From Lachnospiraceae bacterium (GTDB lineage Bacteria > Bacillota > Clostridia > Lachnospirales > Lachnospiraceae), in contig JAJBTX010000132.1 of assembly GCA_020860645.1 (NCBI GenBank), forward strand, positions 1 through 41,860: a stretch of DNA of 41,860 nt. The letters are read 5' to 3'. The notes below the pieces were generated by a model, which saw only the letters and a program-made list of their open reading frames with translations, did no database searches and was not told where the DNA came from. The position numbers and the translations under genes are program-made. Positions 8,635-16,330 of this stretch are shown here, piece by piece (the stretch's first letter is position 1; the number at the start of each line of letters is the position of its first letter).

Positions 8635-10401
8635 ATGAAAAAGGTACTGGAGCTGCTGGATGAAGAGCTGGGACGGGCGTTCCGGGCAGCGGGTTATGAT
8701 GAGAAATATGCGCGGGCGGCGCTTTCAAACCGTCCGGATCTGTGTGAATATCAGTGCAACGGGGCGATGACTGCGGCGAAGGAGTACCATAAGGCTCCGA
8801 TCCAGATCGCGGAGGCCGTGTTGGAGCAGCTGAAGGAATCGGCGCTGATCGCGGATGTGCAGGCGGTGAAGCCCGGCTTTATCAATATAAAACTCAGCGC
8901 GGAGGCTTTGAGCGCATATCTTAATGAAATGTGCGCGGACGAGCGCCTTGGCTGCGAGAAGGCGCGGCAGCCGAAGACCATTATCATTGACTACGGCGGG
9001 CCGAACGTCGCGAAGCCGCTGCATGTCGGGCACCTGCGTTCGGCGATTATCGGCGAGAGTGTAAAGAGGATCGCGCGCTTCGCGGGGCATCAGGTCATCG
9101 GGGATGTGCATCTTGGCGACTGGGGCCTGCAGATGGGGCTTATTATCACGGAGCTGAAGGCGCGCAGGCCGGAGCTGCCATACTTTGACGAGGCTTACGA
9201 GGGCGAATATCCGGCGGAAGCGCCCTTTACGATCTCAGAGCTTGAGGAAATTTATCCGACGGCCAGCGCGCGTTCGAAGGAAGACGCTGCTTATAAGGAA
9301 GCGGCCATGCAGGCGACCTTTGAACTGCAGAACGGGCGCAGAGGCTATCAGGCGCTGCTCGGGCATATCTTAAGCGTGTCCGTGACGGATCTGAAGAGAA
9401 ATTATCAGAATCTGAATGTGGAATTTGACCTCTGGAAGGGCGAGTCCGACGCGCAGCCCTATATTCCGGACATGGTGCAGCGCATGCGGGATGAGGGCTA
9501 TGCGTATCTCAGCGACGGCGCGTGGGTTGTCGATGTGAAGGAAGAGAGCGACACGAAGGAGGTGCCGCCCTGCATGCTGCTGAAGTCCGACGGTGCTTCG
9601 CTCTATACGACGACCGATCTGGCGACGATCGTGGAGCGCGAGAAGCTCTATCATCCGGACGAGATTATCTATGTCGTCGATAAGCGGCAGGAGATGCACT
9701 TTATTCAGGTGTTCCGCTGCGCGAAGAAATGCGGCCTGGTCGGCGAGGATACGAAGTTCACCTTCCTCGGCTTTGGCACGATGAACGGCAAGGACGGCAA
9801 GCCCTTCAAGACCCGCGAGGGCGGCGTCATGCGCCTCGAGTATCTGATTGCAAATATTAACGAGGAAATGTTGAAAAAGATACAGCAGAGCCGTCCGATG
9901 GAGGATGGAGAGGCAGAGGAGACCGCGAAGGTGGTCGGCCTTGCCGCGCTCAAATATGGCGACCTGTCCAATCAGGCTTCGAAGGATTATATTTTTGACG
10001 TTGACCGTTTCACCTCCTCGGAGGGGAATACCGGTCCCTATATCCTGTATACGATTGTCCGTATCAAGTCCATTCTGAAGAAATATGCGGAGAATGGCGG
10101 ACAGAGCGGCGACGCGGTGATTCGCCCTGCCTCGTCCGGGAGCGAGAAAGCGCTGCAGCTCGAGCTCGCGAAACTGGGCGGGGTGATAGAGAGCGCGTTT
10201 GAAGAGTATGCGCCGCACAGGATCTGTGCGTATATCTACGATCTCGCAAACGCGTTCAATAAATTTTACCATGAGACAAAGATACTGAGCGCAGAGGACA
10301 AAGACGCACAGGCGGGCTGGATCGAACTTCTGGTTCTGACGAGGCGGGTGCTGGAGCTCTGTATCGATCTGCTGGGATTTGAGGCTCCCGAGAGGATGTA
10401 A
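8635..10401 (+). CDS. argS: Arginyl-tRNA synthetase
   Basis: Class I aminoacyl-tRNA synthetase that charges tRNA-Arg. The 588-residue protein has the N-terminal Add-1 tRNA-recognition domain (~1-110), the HIGH motif as HVGHLRS within NVAKPLHVGHLRSAI (~122-140), and the ArgRS catalytic blocks HLGDWGLQMG and TTTDLATI. No canonical KMSK is present; GKPFKTREGGV takes its place, which is usual in most ArgRS. The C-terminal DALR anticodon-binding domain ends in LLGFEAPERM. The downstream CPBP gene starts 5 bp later and shares the transcript. Confidence 0.97.
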   Translation: MKKVLELLDEELGRAFRAAGYDEKYARAALSNRPDLCEYQCNGAMTAAKEYHKAPIQIAEAVLEQLKESALIADVQAVKPGFINIKLSAEALSAYLNEMCADERLGCEKARQPKTIIIDYGGPNVAKPLHVGHLRSAIIGESVKRIARFAGHQVIGDVHLGDWGLQMGLIITELKARRPELPYFDEAYEGEYPAEAPFTISELEEIYPTASARSKEDAAYKEAAMQATFELQNGRRGYQALLGHILSVSVTDLKRNYQNLNVEFDLWKGESDAQPYIPDMVQRMRDEGYAYLSDGAWVVDVKEESDTKEVPPCMLLKSDGASLYTTTDLATIVEREKLYHPDEIIYVVDKRQEMHFIQVFRCAKKCGLVGEDTKFTFLGFGTMNGKDGKPFKTREGGVMRLEYLIANINEEMLKKIQQSRPMEDGEAEETAKVVGLAALKYGDLSNQASKDYIFDVDRFTSSEGNTGPYILYTIVRIKSILKKYAENGGQSGDAVIRPASSGSEKALQLELAKLGGVIESAFEEYAPHRICAYIYDLANAFNKFYHETKILSAEDKDAQAGWIELLVLTRRVLELCIDLLGFEAPERM

Positions 10402-10406
10402 AGCCT

Positions 10407-11192
10407 ATGAGCGGAAGAAGAACGCTGTATCAGCTCTGGAGGGCGGTCTATCCGGTGCTGCTCTATCTGGTCATACAGGCCGTAGTGAGCGCGATCTTTG
10501 CGGTGGCGCTGACGATGTGCGTGCGTTTCGGGTGGGTGGATAATTATCTGGAAACCTACCTGGACAGCATGACGCTGATCCTGCTGATCAGTGCGCTGAT
10601 TGGCGCCCTGATCTTCGGGCTTTTGTACCGGGACGACTCGCAGAGGAGGCATATGGCGCCGACGGCGTGGCAGGAAAGTCTGCTGTGGGTGCTGATCGGA
10701 GCGTCTGCGCTCGCCCTGCTCGGAAACAATCTGATGAATCTGACGCCGCTGGCGGAAGTTTCGGAGAGTTATCAGGAGTCGAGCGCCGCACTGGAAACCG
10801 GCAGTATCTGGGTACAGATCGCCTGTGTGGGCTTCGCCGCTCCGGTCGCGGAGGAGCTGGTCATGCGGGGACTCCTGTACGGGAGACTCCGCGAAATTAT
10901 GCGCCCGTCCTGGGCGACCATTTTCAGCGCCCTGATTTTCGGTATTTTCCATGGAAATATTGTACAGGGAATCTATGCGTTTGCGCTGGGAATCTTTTTT
11001 GCCTGGCTGATGGAGCGCTACCGCACGATCTTCGTGCCGATCCTTGCGCATATCTCCGCAAATCTGTTTGTCACGGCGCTGTCTGACAGCGGTCTCTATG
11101 AAATGATCTTTGTGAGCGCGCCGGTTTTCGTCCTGGTGACGGCAGCCTGCGCCCTGATCTTTGCTGTGTCTTTCCAGAAGCTGAGAATCTGA
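10407..11192 (+). CDS. CPBP family intramembrane glutamic endopeptidase
   Basis: Multi-pass membrane protein of 261 residues of the CPBP (CAAX protease / bacteriocin-processing) family. The conserved active-site blocks are visible: APVAEELVMRG with the EExxxR signature (~148-154), FGIFHGN with a catalytic His (~181), and AHISANL with the last His (~215). At least five hydrophobic segments surround these. Family members cleave peptides inside the membrane or serve in bacteriocin self-immunity. No substrate gene lies nearby. It starts 5 bp after argS with little ribosome binding site, so it is probably translationally coupled. Confidence 0.88.
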   Translation: MSGRRTLYQLWRAVYPVLLYLVIQAVVSAIFAVALTMCVRFGWVDNYLETYLDSMTLILLISALIGALIFGLLYRDDSQRRHMAPTAWQESLLWVLIGASALALLGNNLMNLTPLAEVSESYQESSAALETGSIWVQIACVGFAAPVAEELVMRGLLYGRLREIMRPSWATIFSALIFGIFHGNIVQGIYAFALGIFFAWLMERYRTIFVPILAHISANLFVTALSDSGLYEMIFVSAPVFVLVTAACALIFAVSFQKLRI

Positions 11193-11295
11193 AATTTTCC
11201 ATAACCGACAAATTCTGACATTTATATCGTGGTTTTCCCTTCCTGCTTCCATTACAATCAACATTATAAAAGATCTGATGGAAAGGGTGGTACAG

Positions 11296-11676
11296 ATGAA
11301 GGGTGCAGAGCAAAGCGCAGTGTGCGTGCGAAGAGAAATGGAGCAGCAGGATCCTTTTCAGGCCTGTATGCGGGAATTCCTGCCGCGTTTCGGGATCACG
11401 CCGAATTATATCGGTTACTTTTATCTGATTGATGCATTAAAGCTGACCGTGGAAGAGCCGCAGCGGCTGCTTCTGGTTACCAAACTGGTCTATCCGGAGG
11501 TGGCGTGCCGCCACCGCACAACCGCGCAAGCTGTGGAGCGGAGTCTGCGCACAGTCGCGGAAACGGCATGGCGGACGAACCCGGAGCTTCTGCAGATGCT
11601 GGTCGGTCATCCGCTGAGCAGGAGGCTGAATGTCAGCAGTCTGCTTGCGGTGCTGTCCCTGGAAATCAGTTCATAA
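11296..11676 (+). CDS. Stand-alone Spo0A C-terminal DNA-binding domain protein
   Basis: A 126-residue protein with no receiver domain whose last ~95 residues read as the Spo0A effector domain. GYFYLIDALKLT matches the Spo0A helix GYxYLxxAI, VTKLVYPEVA matches TKxLYPxIA, and TTAQAVERSLRTVAETAW matches the recognition helix (TTASRVERAIRHAIEVAW in Bacillus). The usual N-terminal Asp-phosphorylation domain is replaced by ~30 residues without a recognisable fold. ATG 11296 follows AAAGGGTGG at 5 nt; ATG 11278 is in frame but lacks a ribosome binding site. It probably binds 0A-box-like DNA without phosphorylation control. The recognition helix is the best-conserved part, so DNA binding is plausible, but its targets are unknown. 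It lies upstream of clpB and is separated from it by the CIRCE-like site. Confidence 0.8.
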   Translation: MKGAEQSAVCVRREMEQQDPFQACMREFLPRFGITPNYIGYFYLIDALKLTVEEPQRLLLVTKLVYPEVACRHRTTAQAVERSLRTVAETAWRTNPELLQMLVGHPLSRRLNVSSLLAVLSLEISS

Positions 11677-11691
11677 AATTTTCTGAAAAAA

Positions 11692-11734
11692 TTAGCACTC
11701 GACGCTTGACTTGGCTAACAAATAGTGTTATAGT
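11692..11734 (+). promoter_or_regulatory. clpB promoter overlapped by a half-degenerate CIRCE (HrcA) operator
   Basis: TTAGCACTC (11692-11700) is a perfect left half of the CIRCE operator. After exactly nine bases CTTGGCTAA (11710-11718) keeps only GCTAA of the right half GAGTGCTAA. The promoter TTGACT (11706-11711), 17 bp, TATAGT (11729-11734) sits on it, so HrcA binding would block RNA polymerase. clpB is a heat-shock gene, which supports the reading. Confidence 0.72.
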
Positions 11735-11783
11735 TCGTTTAGAACAGAAGTAAAGTACCGTTTAAGCAAGGAGGCGAGTGCAT

Positions 11784-14363
11784 ATGAATATACAGAAATT
11801 TACACAGAAATCAATCCAGGCGGTGAATGAGCTGGAGCATGTCGCGCTGGAATATGGACACCAGGAGATCGAGCAGGAGCATCTGCTCTACTGTCTGCTG
11901 CATCAGGACGAGAGCCTGATCGCGCGGCTGCTGCCGAAGATGGACGTGGACACCACACTATTCGGCGAGCGGCTGGAAGAAGCATTGAATAAGCGGGTGA
12001 AGGTCTCGGGCGGCCAGCCCTATATCGGCCAGTATCTGAACCGCGCGCTGGTAAACGCGGAGGATGAGGCGAAGCAGATGGGCGACGAGTATGTCTCCGT
12101 CGAGCACCTGTTCCTCGCTCTTCTGGACAACGCGAGCCCGTCGATGAAGACCCTGTTTCGCGAGAATGGCATTGACCGGAATAAATTCCTGCAGGCGCTT
12201 TCGACCGTGCGCGGCAATCAGCGCGTGACGACGGACAATCCGGAGGCGACCTACGACACGCTGAATAAATACGGTTACGATCTCGTGGAGCGCGCCCGGG
12301 AACAGAAGCTCGACCCGGTGATCGGCAGGGATGCGGAGATCCGCAATGTGATCCGCATCCTCTCAAGAAAGACGAAGAATAACCCGGTGCTGATCGGTGA
12401 GCCCGGCGTCGGCAAGACCGCCGTCGTGGAGGGACTGGCGCAGCGGATTGTGCGCGGCGACGTGCCGGAGGGCCTGAAGGAAAAGAAAGTCTTCGCGCTC
12501 GATATGGGCGCGCTGGTCGCGGGCGCGAAGTACCGCGGCGAATTTGAGGAGCGCCTGAAGGCGGTGCTCGAAGAAGTGCGCAAGAGCGAGGGTAAGATCA
12601 TCCTCTTTATCGATGAGCTGCATCTGATCGTCGGCGCGGGTAAGACCGACGGCGCGATGGACGCCGGTAATATGCTCAAGCCCATGCTGGCACGCGGCGA
12701 GCTGCACTGCATCGGTGCCACGACGCTGGACGAATACCGGCAGTATATCGAGAAGGACGCGGCGCTTGAGCGTCGTTTCCAGCAGGTGCTGGTCGACGAG
12801 CCCTCGGTGGAGGACACGATCTCCATTCTGCGTGGGCTGAAGGAGCGTTATGAGGTGTTTCACGGTGTGAAGATTACGGACTCCGCCCTCGTGTCGGCAG
12901 CCACGCTCTCGCATCGTTATATTTCCGAGCGTTTCCTGCCGGACAAGGCGATCGACCTTGTCGATGAGGCCTGCGCGCTGATCAAGACGGAGCTTGATTC
13001 CATGCCGACGGAGCTTGACGAGCTGCGCCGCAAGGTGCTGCAGCTCGAGATTGAGGAGGCTGCCCTGAAGAAGGAGACCGACCGCCTCAGCCAGGATCGT
13101 CTGGCGAGCCTGCAGAAGGAGCTGGCGGAGCTGCGTGACGAGTTTAATAATAAGAAGGCACAGTGGGACGATGAGAAGCAGTCTGTGGATCGCCTGTCGA
13201 AACTGCGCGAGGAGATCGAGGACGTCAACAAGCAGGTGCAGGCTGCCCAGCAGAATTACGACCTGGAGAAGGCCGCCCAGCTGCAGTACGGTCAGCTGCC
13301 ACAGCTGCAGAAACAGCTCGCGGAAGAAGAGGCGAAGGTAAAGGATAAGGATCTTTCGCTGGTTCACGAGAGCGTGACCGACGAGGAGATCGCCCGCATT
13401 ATCTCCCGCTGGACGGGCATCCCGGTCGCGAAGCTGACCGAGAGCGAGCGGAATAAGACGCTGCACCTCGACGAGGAACTGCACAAGCGAGTGATCGGCC
13501 AGGACGAGGGTGTGCAGAAGGTGACCGACGCGATCATCCGCTCGAAGGCGGGTATCAAGGATCCCTCGAAGCCGATCGGTTCCTTCCTGTTCCTCGGACC
13601 CACCGGCGTCGGCAAGACGGAGCTCGCGAAAGCGCTGGCGGCGAGTCTGTTCGACGATGAGCAGAACATGGTCCGTATCGATATGAGTGAGTACATGGAG
13701 AAATATTCCGTCTCCCGCCTGATCGGGGCGCCTCCCGGATATGTGGGCTACGAGGAGGGCGGTCAGCTGACTGAGGCTGTGCGCAGACGCCCCTACTCTG
13801 TCGTGCTCTTCGACGAGGTGGAGAAGGCGCACCCGGACGTCTTCAACGTGCTGCTGCAGGTGCTTGACGACGGGCGCATCACCGACTCGCAGGGACGGAC
13901 GGTCGACTTCAAGAACACGATCCTGATCATGACCTCCAATATCGGCTCGCCATATCTGCTCGAAGGCATTGATGAGAATGGTGACATCCGACCGGACTGC
14001 GAGGAGAAGGTCATGGAGGAGCTGCGCGCACATTTCCGTCCGGAGTTCCTGAACCGCCTCGATGAGACGATCCTGTTCAAGCCGTTGACGAAAGACAATA
14101 TCGGCAATATCATCGACCTGATGCTTGCGGACGTGAACCGCCGTCTGGCGGACAGGGAGCTGTCCCTCACGCTGACCGACGCCGCGAAGGCCTATATTGT
14201 TGAGAACGGCTATGACCCGGTCTACGGCGCGCGCCCGCTGAAGCGTTACATCCAGAAATATGTGGAGACCGCCGCGGCGCGCTACATTCTCTCCGATGAG
14301 GTCAGTGCCGGCAGTGTGATGACCGTCGATGTCGGCGCGGATGGACTTTATATCCGCTCGTAA
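11784..14363 (+). CDS. clpB: ATP-dependent disaggregase ClpB
   Basis: Hsp100 chaperone that rescues aggregated proteins together with DnaK. The 859-residue protein has an N-terminal Clp_N repeat domain (~1-145), first AAA+ module with Walker A GEPGVGKT and Walker B ILFIDELH, a coiled-coil middle domain (~400-530, rich in Leu/Glu/Lys/Gln) and second AAA+ module with [10 protein letters not shown] and [13 protein letters not shown]. The middle domain identifies ClpB rather than ClpC or ClpA. ATG 11784 is 9 nt from AAGGAGG (11768-11774); the GTG at 11778 is only 3 nt away. Heat-shock control through HrcA is suggested by the CIRCE-like site. Confidence 0.97.
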   Translation: MNIQKFTQKSIQAVNELEHVALEYGHQEIEQEHLLYCLLHQDESLIARLLPKMDVDTTLFGERLEEALNKRVKVSGGQPYIGQYLNRALVNAEDEAKQMGDEYVSVEHLFLALLDNASPSMKTLFRENGIDRNKFLQALSTVRGNQRVTTDNPEATYDTLNKYGYDLVERAREQKLDPVIGRDAEIRNVIRILSRKTKNNPVLIGEPGVGKTAVVEGLAQRIVRGDVPEGLKEKKVFALDMGALVAGAKYRGEFEERLKAVLEEVRKSEGKIILFIDELHLIVGAGKTDGAMDAGNMLKPMLARGELHCIGATTLDEYRQYIEKDAALERRFQQVLVDEPSVEDTISILRGLKERYEVFHGVKITDSALVSAATLSHRYISERFLPDKAIDLVDEACALIKTELDSMPTELDELRRKVLQLEIEEAALKKETDRLSQDRLASLQKELAELRDEFNNKKAQWDDEKQSVDRLSKLREEIEDVNKQVQAAQQNYDLEKAAQLQYGQLPQLQKQLAEEEAKVKDKDLSLVHESVTDEEIARIISRWTGIPVAKLTESERNKTLHLDEELHKRVIGQDEGVQKVTDAIIRSKAGIKDPSKPIGSFLFLGPTGVGKTELAKALAASLFDDEQNMVRIDMSEYMEKYSVSRLIGAPPGYVGYEEGGQLTEAVRRRPYSVVLFDEVEKAHPDVFNVLLQVLDDGRITDSQGRTVDFKNTILIMTSNIGSPYLLEGIDENGDIRPDCEEKVMEELRAHFRPEFLNRLDETILFKPLTKDNIGNIIDLMLADVNRRLADRELSLTLTDAAKAYIVENGYDPVYGARPLKRYIQKYVETAAARYILSDEVSAGSVMTVDVGADGLYIRS

Positions 14364-14394
14364 AACTTGTCGGCCTCCTGGAGTACGACTTTCC

Positions 14395-14637
14395 CGGCTT
14401 CGGCCAGCGCAAAATATGCAACCTTGTGAAGCGAACGGCCCGACGGCGTGTCCCGTGCGGAAGTGCAGTCGCCGTCTTCGGGATTTTCGTCATCCGCAGC
14501 TGCGAAACCTCGAATTGAACCTCCGGGCCAAATGTCTCCTGTCGGGCTGTTGGACGATAAGTCCGTAGATGGACGTTGAAGGCGATTTGTTACAGGAACT
14601 GCATACGGCTGGAAGCGACCAAAGACGGGTTCAAAAC
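14395..14637 (+). repeat. Left copy of a diverged inverted element pair
   Basis: A ~243-bp stretch whose reverse complement recurs at 14652-14892. Nine blocks are shared, separated by unrelated sequence of similar length. The longest is a perfect 36-bp block (14432-14467 against 14822-14857). Others are a 17-bp block at 14554-14570 against 14721-14737 (GATAAGTCCGTAGAT core), a 12-bp TGAACCTCCGGG at 14516-14527 against 14762-14773, and a 17-bp block at 14481-14497 with one mismatch. The blocks end in the central GACGGGTTCAAAAC. No convincing gene lies inside. The conserved-block and variable-block pattern suggests a structured or mobile element rather than simple duplication. Confidence 0.85.
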
Positions 14638-14651
14638 ACTTCTTTTATATT

Positions 14652-14892
14652 GTTTTGAACCCGTCATTCGTAAGGTCGCGAAGCCGTATGCTTAGTTCCT
14701 GTTAAAATCGCCGCCCGGGAATCTACGGACTTATCGTGCGGCAGCCTGTGCTGAGCCTTGTCCCGGAGGTTCATCTGTTTCTCGCTCGCGGATGATGAAA
14801 ATCCATCGAAGCCGCCTCCCATGCACTTCCGCACGGGACACGCCGTCGGGCCGTTCGATCGACAAATGGGATTTTGCACTGGCCGGTGCCGG
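14652..14892 (-). repeat. Right copy of the inverted element pair
   Basis: Inverted partner of the element at 14395-14637, meeting it tail to tail. The axis is a 14-bp perfect stem: GACGGGTTCAAAAC (14624-14637) and GTTTTGAACCCGTC (14652-14665) around a 14-nt AT-rich loop. Matching blocks keep nearly constant symmetry about position 14644, so a transcript through both copies would fold into one ~500-nt interrupted rod. There is no T-run at the axis, so it is not a standard terminator. The right end lies ~45 bp before the infC promoter. Confidence 0.85.
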
Positions 14893-14937
14893 TTATGACA
14901 GATATCCCGGGAGGCCGCAAATTTTTTCGAAAAATGG

Positions 14938-14967
14938 TTGACTTATGGTCACCGCCTGTGCTATGAT
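14938..14967 (+). promoter_or_regulatory. Promoter of the infC-rpmI-rplT operon
   Basis: TTGACT (14938-14943), 18-bp spacer, TATGAT (14962-14967) preceded by TGC (extended -10). The spacer contains GGTCACCGCCTGTGC (14947-14961), the exact reverse complement of leader positions 15010-15024. Confidence 0.8.
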
Positions 14968-14973
14968 TGACGC

Positions 14974-15107
14974 GTTATGAAATGAAGAAGAGTATCCACT
15001 CTCACCCTGGCACAGGCGGTGACCCGGGTTCATACCTTGAATGGCAGATGCCCTGAGGGCATGGTCTGTTTTGTGTGAAGTGGATGATTCTCAGTCCACT
15101 TTTTTTA
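14974..15107 (+). ncRNA. infC/L20 leader RNA (attenuator)
   Basis: About 130 nt of untranslated leader of the IF3-L35-L20 operon, the place where Firmicutes carry the L20 leader. Two mutually exclusive helices can be drawn. Antiterminator: ATCCACT (14994-15000) plus TCAC (15002-15005) pairs with GTGAAGTGGAT (15075-15085), one bulged C. Terminator: the same AGTGGA pairs with TCCACT (15095-15100) followed by seven T. Known family logic is that free ribosomal protein L20 binds the leader and favours termination. That is established for Bacillus; here it is inferred from position and pairing. Confidence 0.8.
15077..15107 (+). terminator. Leader terminator before infC
   Basis: GAAGTGGA pairs with TCCACTTT around a ten-base loop, followed by TTTTT. 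It ends 4 bp before the infC ribosome binding site, so it acts on the leader and not on an upstream gene. Confidence 0.85.
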
Positions 15108-15123
15108 TGCGGAGGTAAAAGTC

Positions 15124-15630
15124 ATTAGCGATTTCATGATCAATGAGCAGATTCGGGACCGTGAGGTCCGTCTGGTCGGCCAGAACGGCGAGCAGTTGGG
15201 CATCATGCCCGTGAGCGAGGCACAGAAGTTAGCGAGGGAGGCCGAGCTGGATCTGGTAAAGGTGGCGCCCGGGGCGAAGCCTCCGGTATGCAAGATTATC
15301 GATTACGGAAAGTACCGCTATGAGCAGTCGCGCCGGGAGAAGGAAGCGAAGAAAAAACAGAAGACCGTCGAGATCAAGGAGGTTCGACTCTCCCCGAATA
15401 TCGATGAGAACGACCTGAATACAAAGGTCGGCGCCGCGAGGAAGTTCATCCAGAAGGGTGATCGCGTGAAGGTGACGCTTCGTTTTCGCGGGCGTGAGAT
15501 GGCGCATACGCAGAACGGACGGAAGATACTGGATCTGTTCGCGGAGCGCATGGCGGATGTCGCCGTCGTCGATAAGGCCCCGAAGATGGAGGGCCGCAGT
15601 ATGACCATGTTTTTAACGGAAAAGCGTTAA
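15124..15630 (+). CDS. infC: Translation initiation factor IF-3 (ATT start)
   Basis: IF-3 keeps ribosomal subunits apart and checks initiator tRNA and start codon. The 168-residue product has the N-domain ([14 protein letters not shown], then the [26 protein letters not shown] block), a Lys-rich linker, and the C-domain with [15 protein letters not shown] and [12 protein letters not shown]. The best start is ATT 15124: GGAGG (15111-15115) is 8 nt away, and Ile-Ser-Asp-Phe-Met follows in frame. The next ATG (15136) is 20 nt from that site, with no other. AUU starts are known for infC in E. coli and Bacillus, where IF-3 represses its own synthesis by rejecting AUU. The reading frame is certain; the start is well supported. 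Confidence 0.93.
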   Translation: MSDFMINEQIRDREVRLVGQNGEQLGIMPVSEAQKLAREAELDLVKVAPGAKPPVCKIIDYGKYRYEQSRREKEAKKKQKTVEIKEVRLSPNIDENDLNTKVGAARKFIQKGDRVKVTLRFRGREMAHTQNGRKILDLFAERMADVAVVDKAPKMEGRSMTMFLTEKR

Positions 15631-15665
15631 AATATTGTAGCAGATTTCACAGGAGGAACAAAGAC

Positions 15666-15863
15666 ATGCCAAAAGTAAAGACAAAAAGAGCAGCTGCGAA
15701 GCGTTTTAAAAAGACCGGGACCGGCCAGCTAAAGAGAATGAAAGCATATAAGAGCCATATCCTGACCAAAAAGTCCGCGAAGAGGAAGAGAAATCTTCGC
15801 CAGGCGACTATCACGGATGCGACGAACGCGCCGACCATGAAGAAGATTTTACCATATTTATAA
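15666..15863 (+). CDS. rpmI: Large-subunit ribosomal protein bL35
   Basis: Small basic 65-residue ribosomal protein of the 50S subunit. [19 protein letters not shown] at the N-terminus and the [17 protein letters not shown] motif are diagnostic. It lies in the conserved infC-rpmI-rplT order, with AGGAGG as ribosome binding site. Confidence 0.98.
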   Translation: MPKVKTKRAAAKRFKKTGTGQLKRMKAYKSHILTKKSAKRKRNLRQATITDATNAPTMKKILPYL

Positions 15864-15889
15864 GGACCGGAAGTTAAGGAGGAAAAGAA

Positions 15890-16249
15890 ATGGCACGAAT
15901 CAAAGGCGGATTGAACGCCAAAAAGAAGCATAACAGAGTATTAAAGCTCGCAAAGGGCTATAGAGGAGCAAGGAGCAAGCAGTATCGCGTCGCGAAGCAG
16001 TCGGTTATGAGAGCGCTGGCGAGCTCCTACGCGGGACGCAAGCAGAAAAAGCGTCAGTTCCGGCAGCTCTGGATCGCCCGTATCAACGCGGCGGCCCGCA
16101 TGAACGGACTGTCCTACAGCAGATTCATGTACGGACTGAAGAGCGCGGGCGTGGAAGTCAACCGCAAGATCCTCGCCGACCTGGCGGTGAACGACGCGGC
16201 GGCCTTCACGGTCCTGGCGGACACAGCGAAAAAAGCGCTGAATGCATAG
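15890..16249 (+). CDS. rplT: Large-subunit ribosomal protein bL20
   Basis: A 119-residue 50S protein needed early in assembly and, in Firmicutes, autoregulator of this operon through the leader. [23 protein letters not shown] (shown in part) at the N-terminus and the [18 protein letters not shown] block identify it. Ribosome binding site GGAGG; a strong terminator follows. Confidence 0.98.
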   Translation: MARIKGGLNAKKKHNRVLKLAKGYRGARSKQYRVAKQSVMRALASSYAGRKQKKRQFRQLWIARINAAARMNGLSYSRFMYGLKSAGVEVNRKILADLAVNDAAAFTVLADTAKKALNA

Positions 16250-16255
16250 TAGACG

Positions 16256-16284
16256 AAAGCCCTTGGTTCCGCCGAGGGCTTTTC
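16256..16284 (+). terminator. Terminator of the infC operon
   Basis: AAAGCCCTTGG pairs with CCGAGGGCTTT around TTCCG (11 pairs including one T-G), then TTT. Confidence 0.88.
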
Positions 16285-16330
16285 TGTAAATGAACATGTC
16301 GTAAATAGCAGAAGGAAAGAAGGAATCATA

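Noticed and set aside
9760-9850. Arginyl-tRNA synthetase without KMSK
   Set aside because: Most ArgRS lack this motif; not an anomaly.
14329-14879. Two short open frames in the inverted elements with similar peptides (NGPTACPVRKC)
   Set aside because: They run inward from both copies and their likeness simply follows the 36-bp conserved DNA block. Neither has a ribosome binding site, and the rest of each peptide is unrelated.
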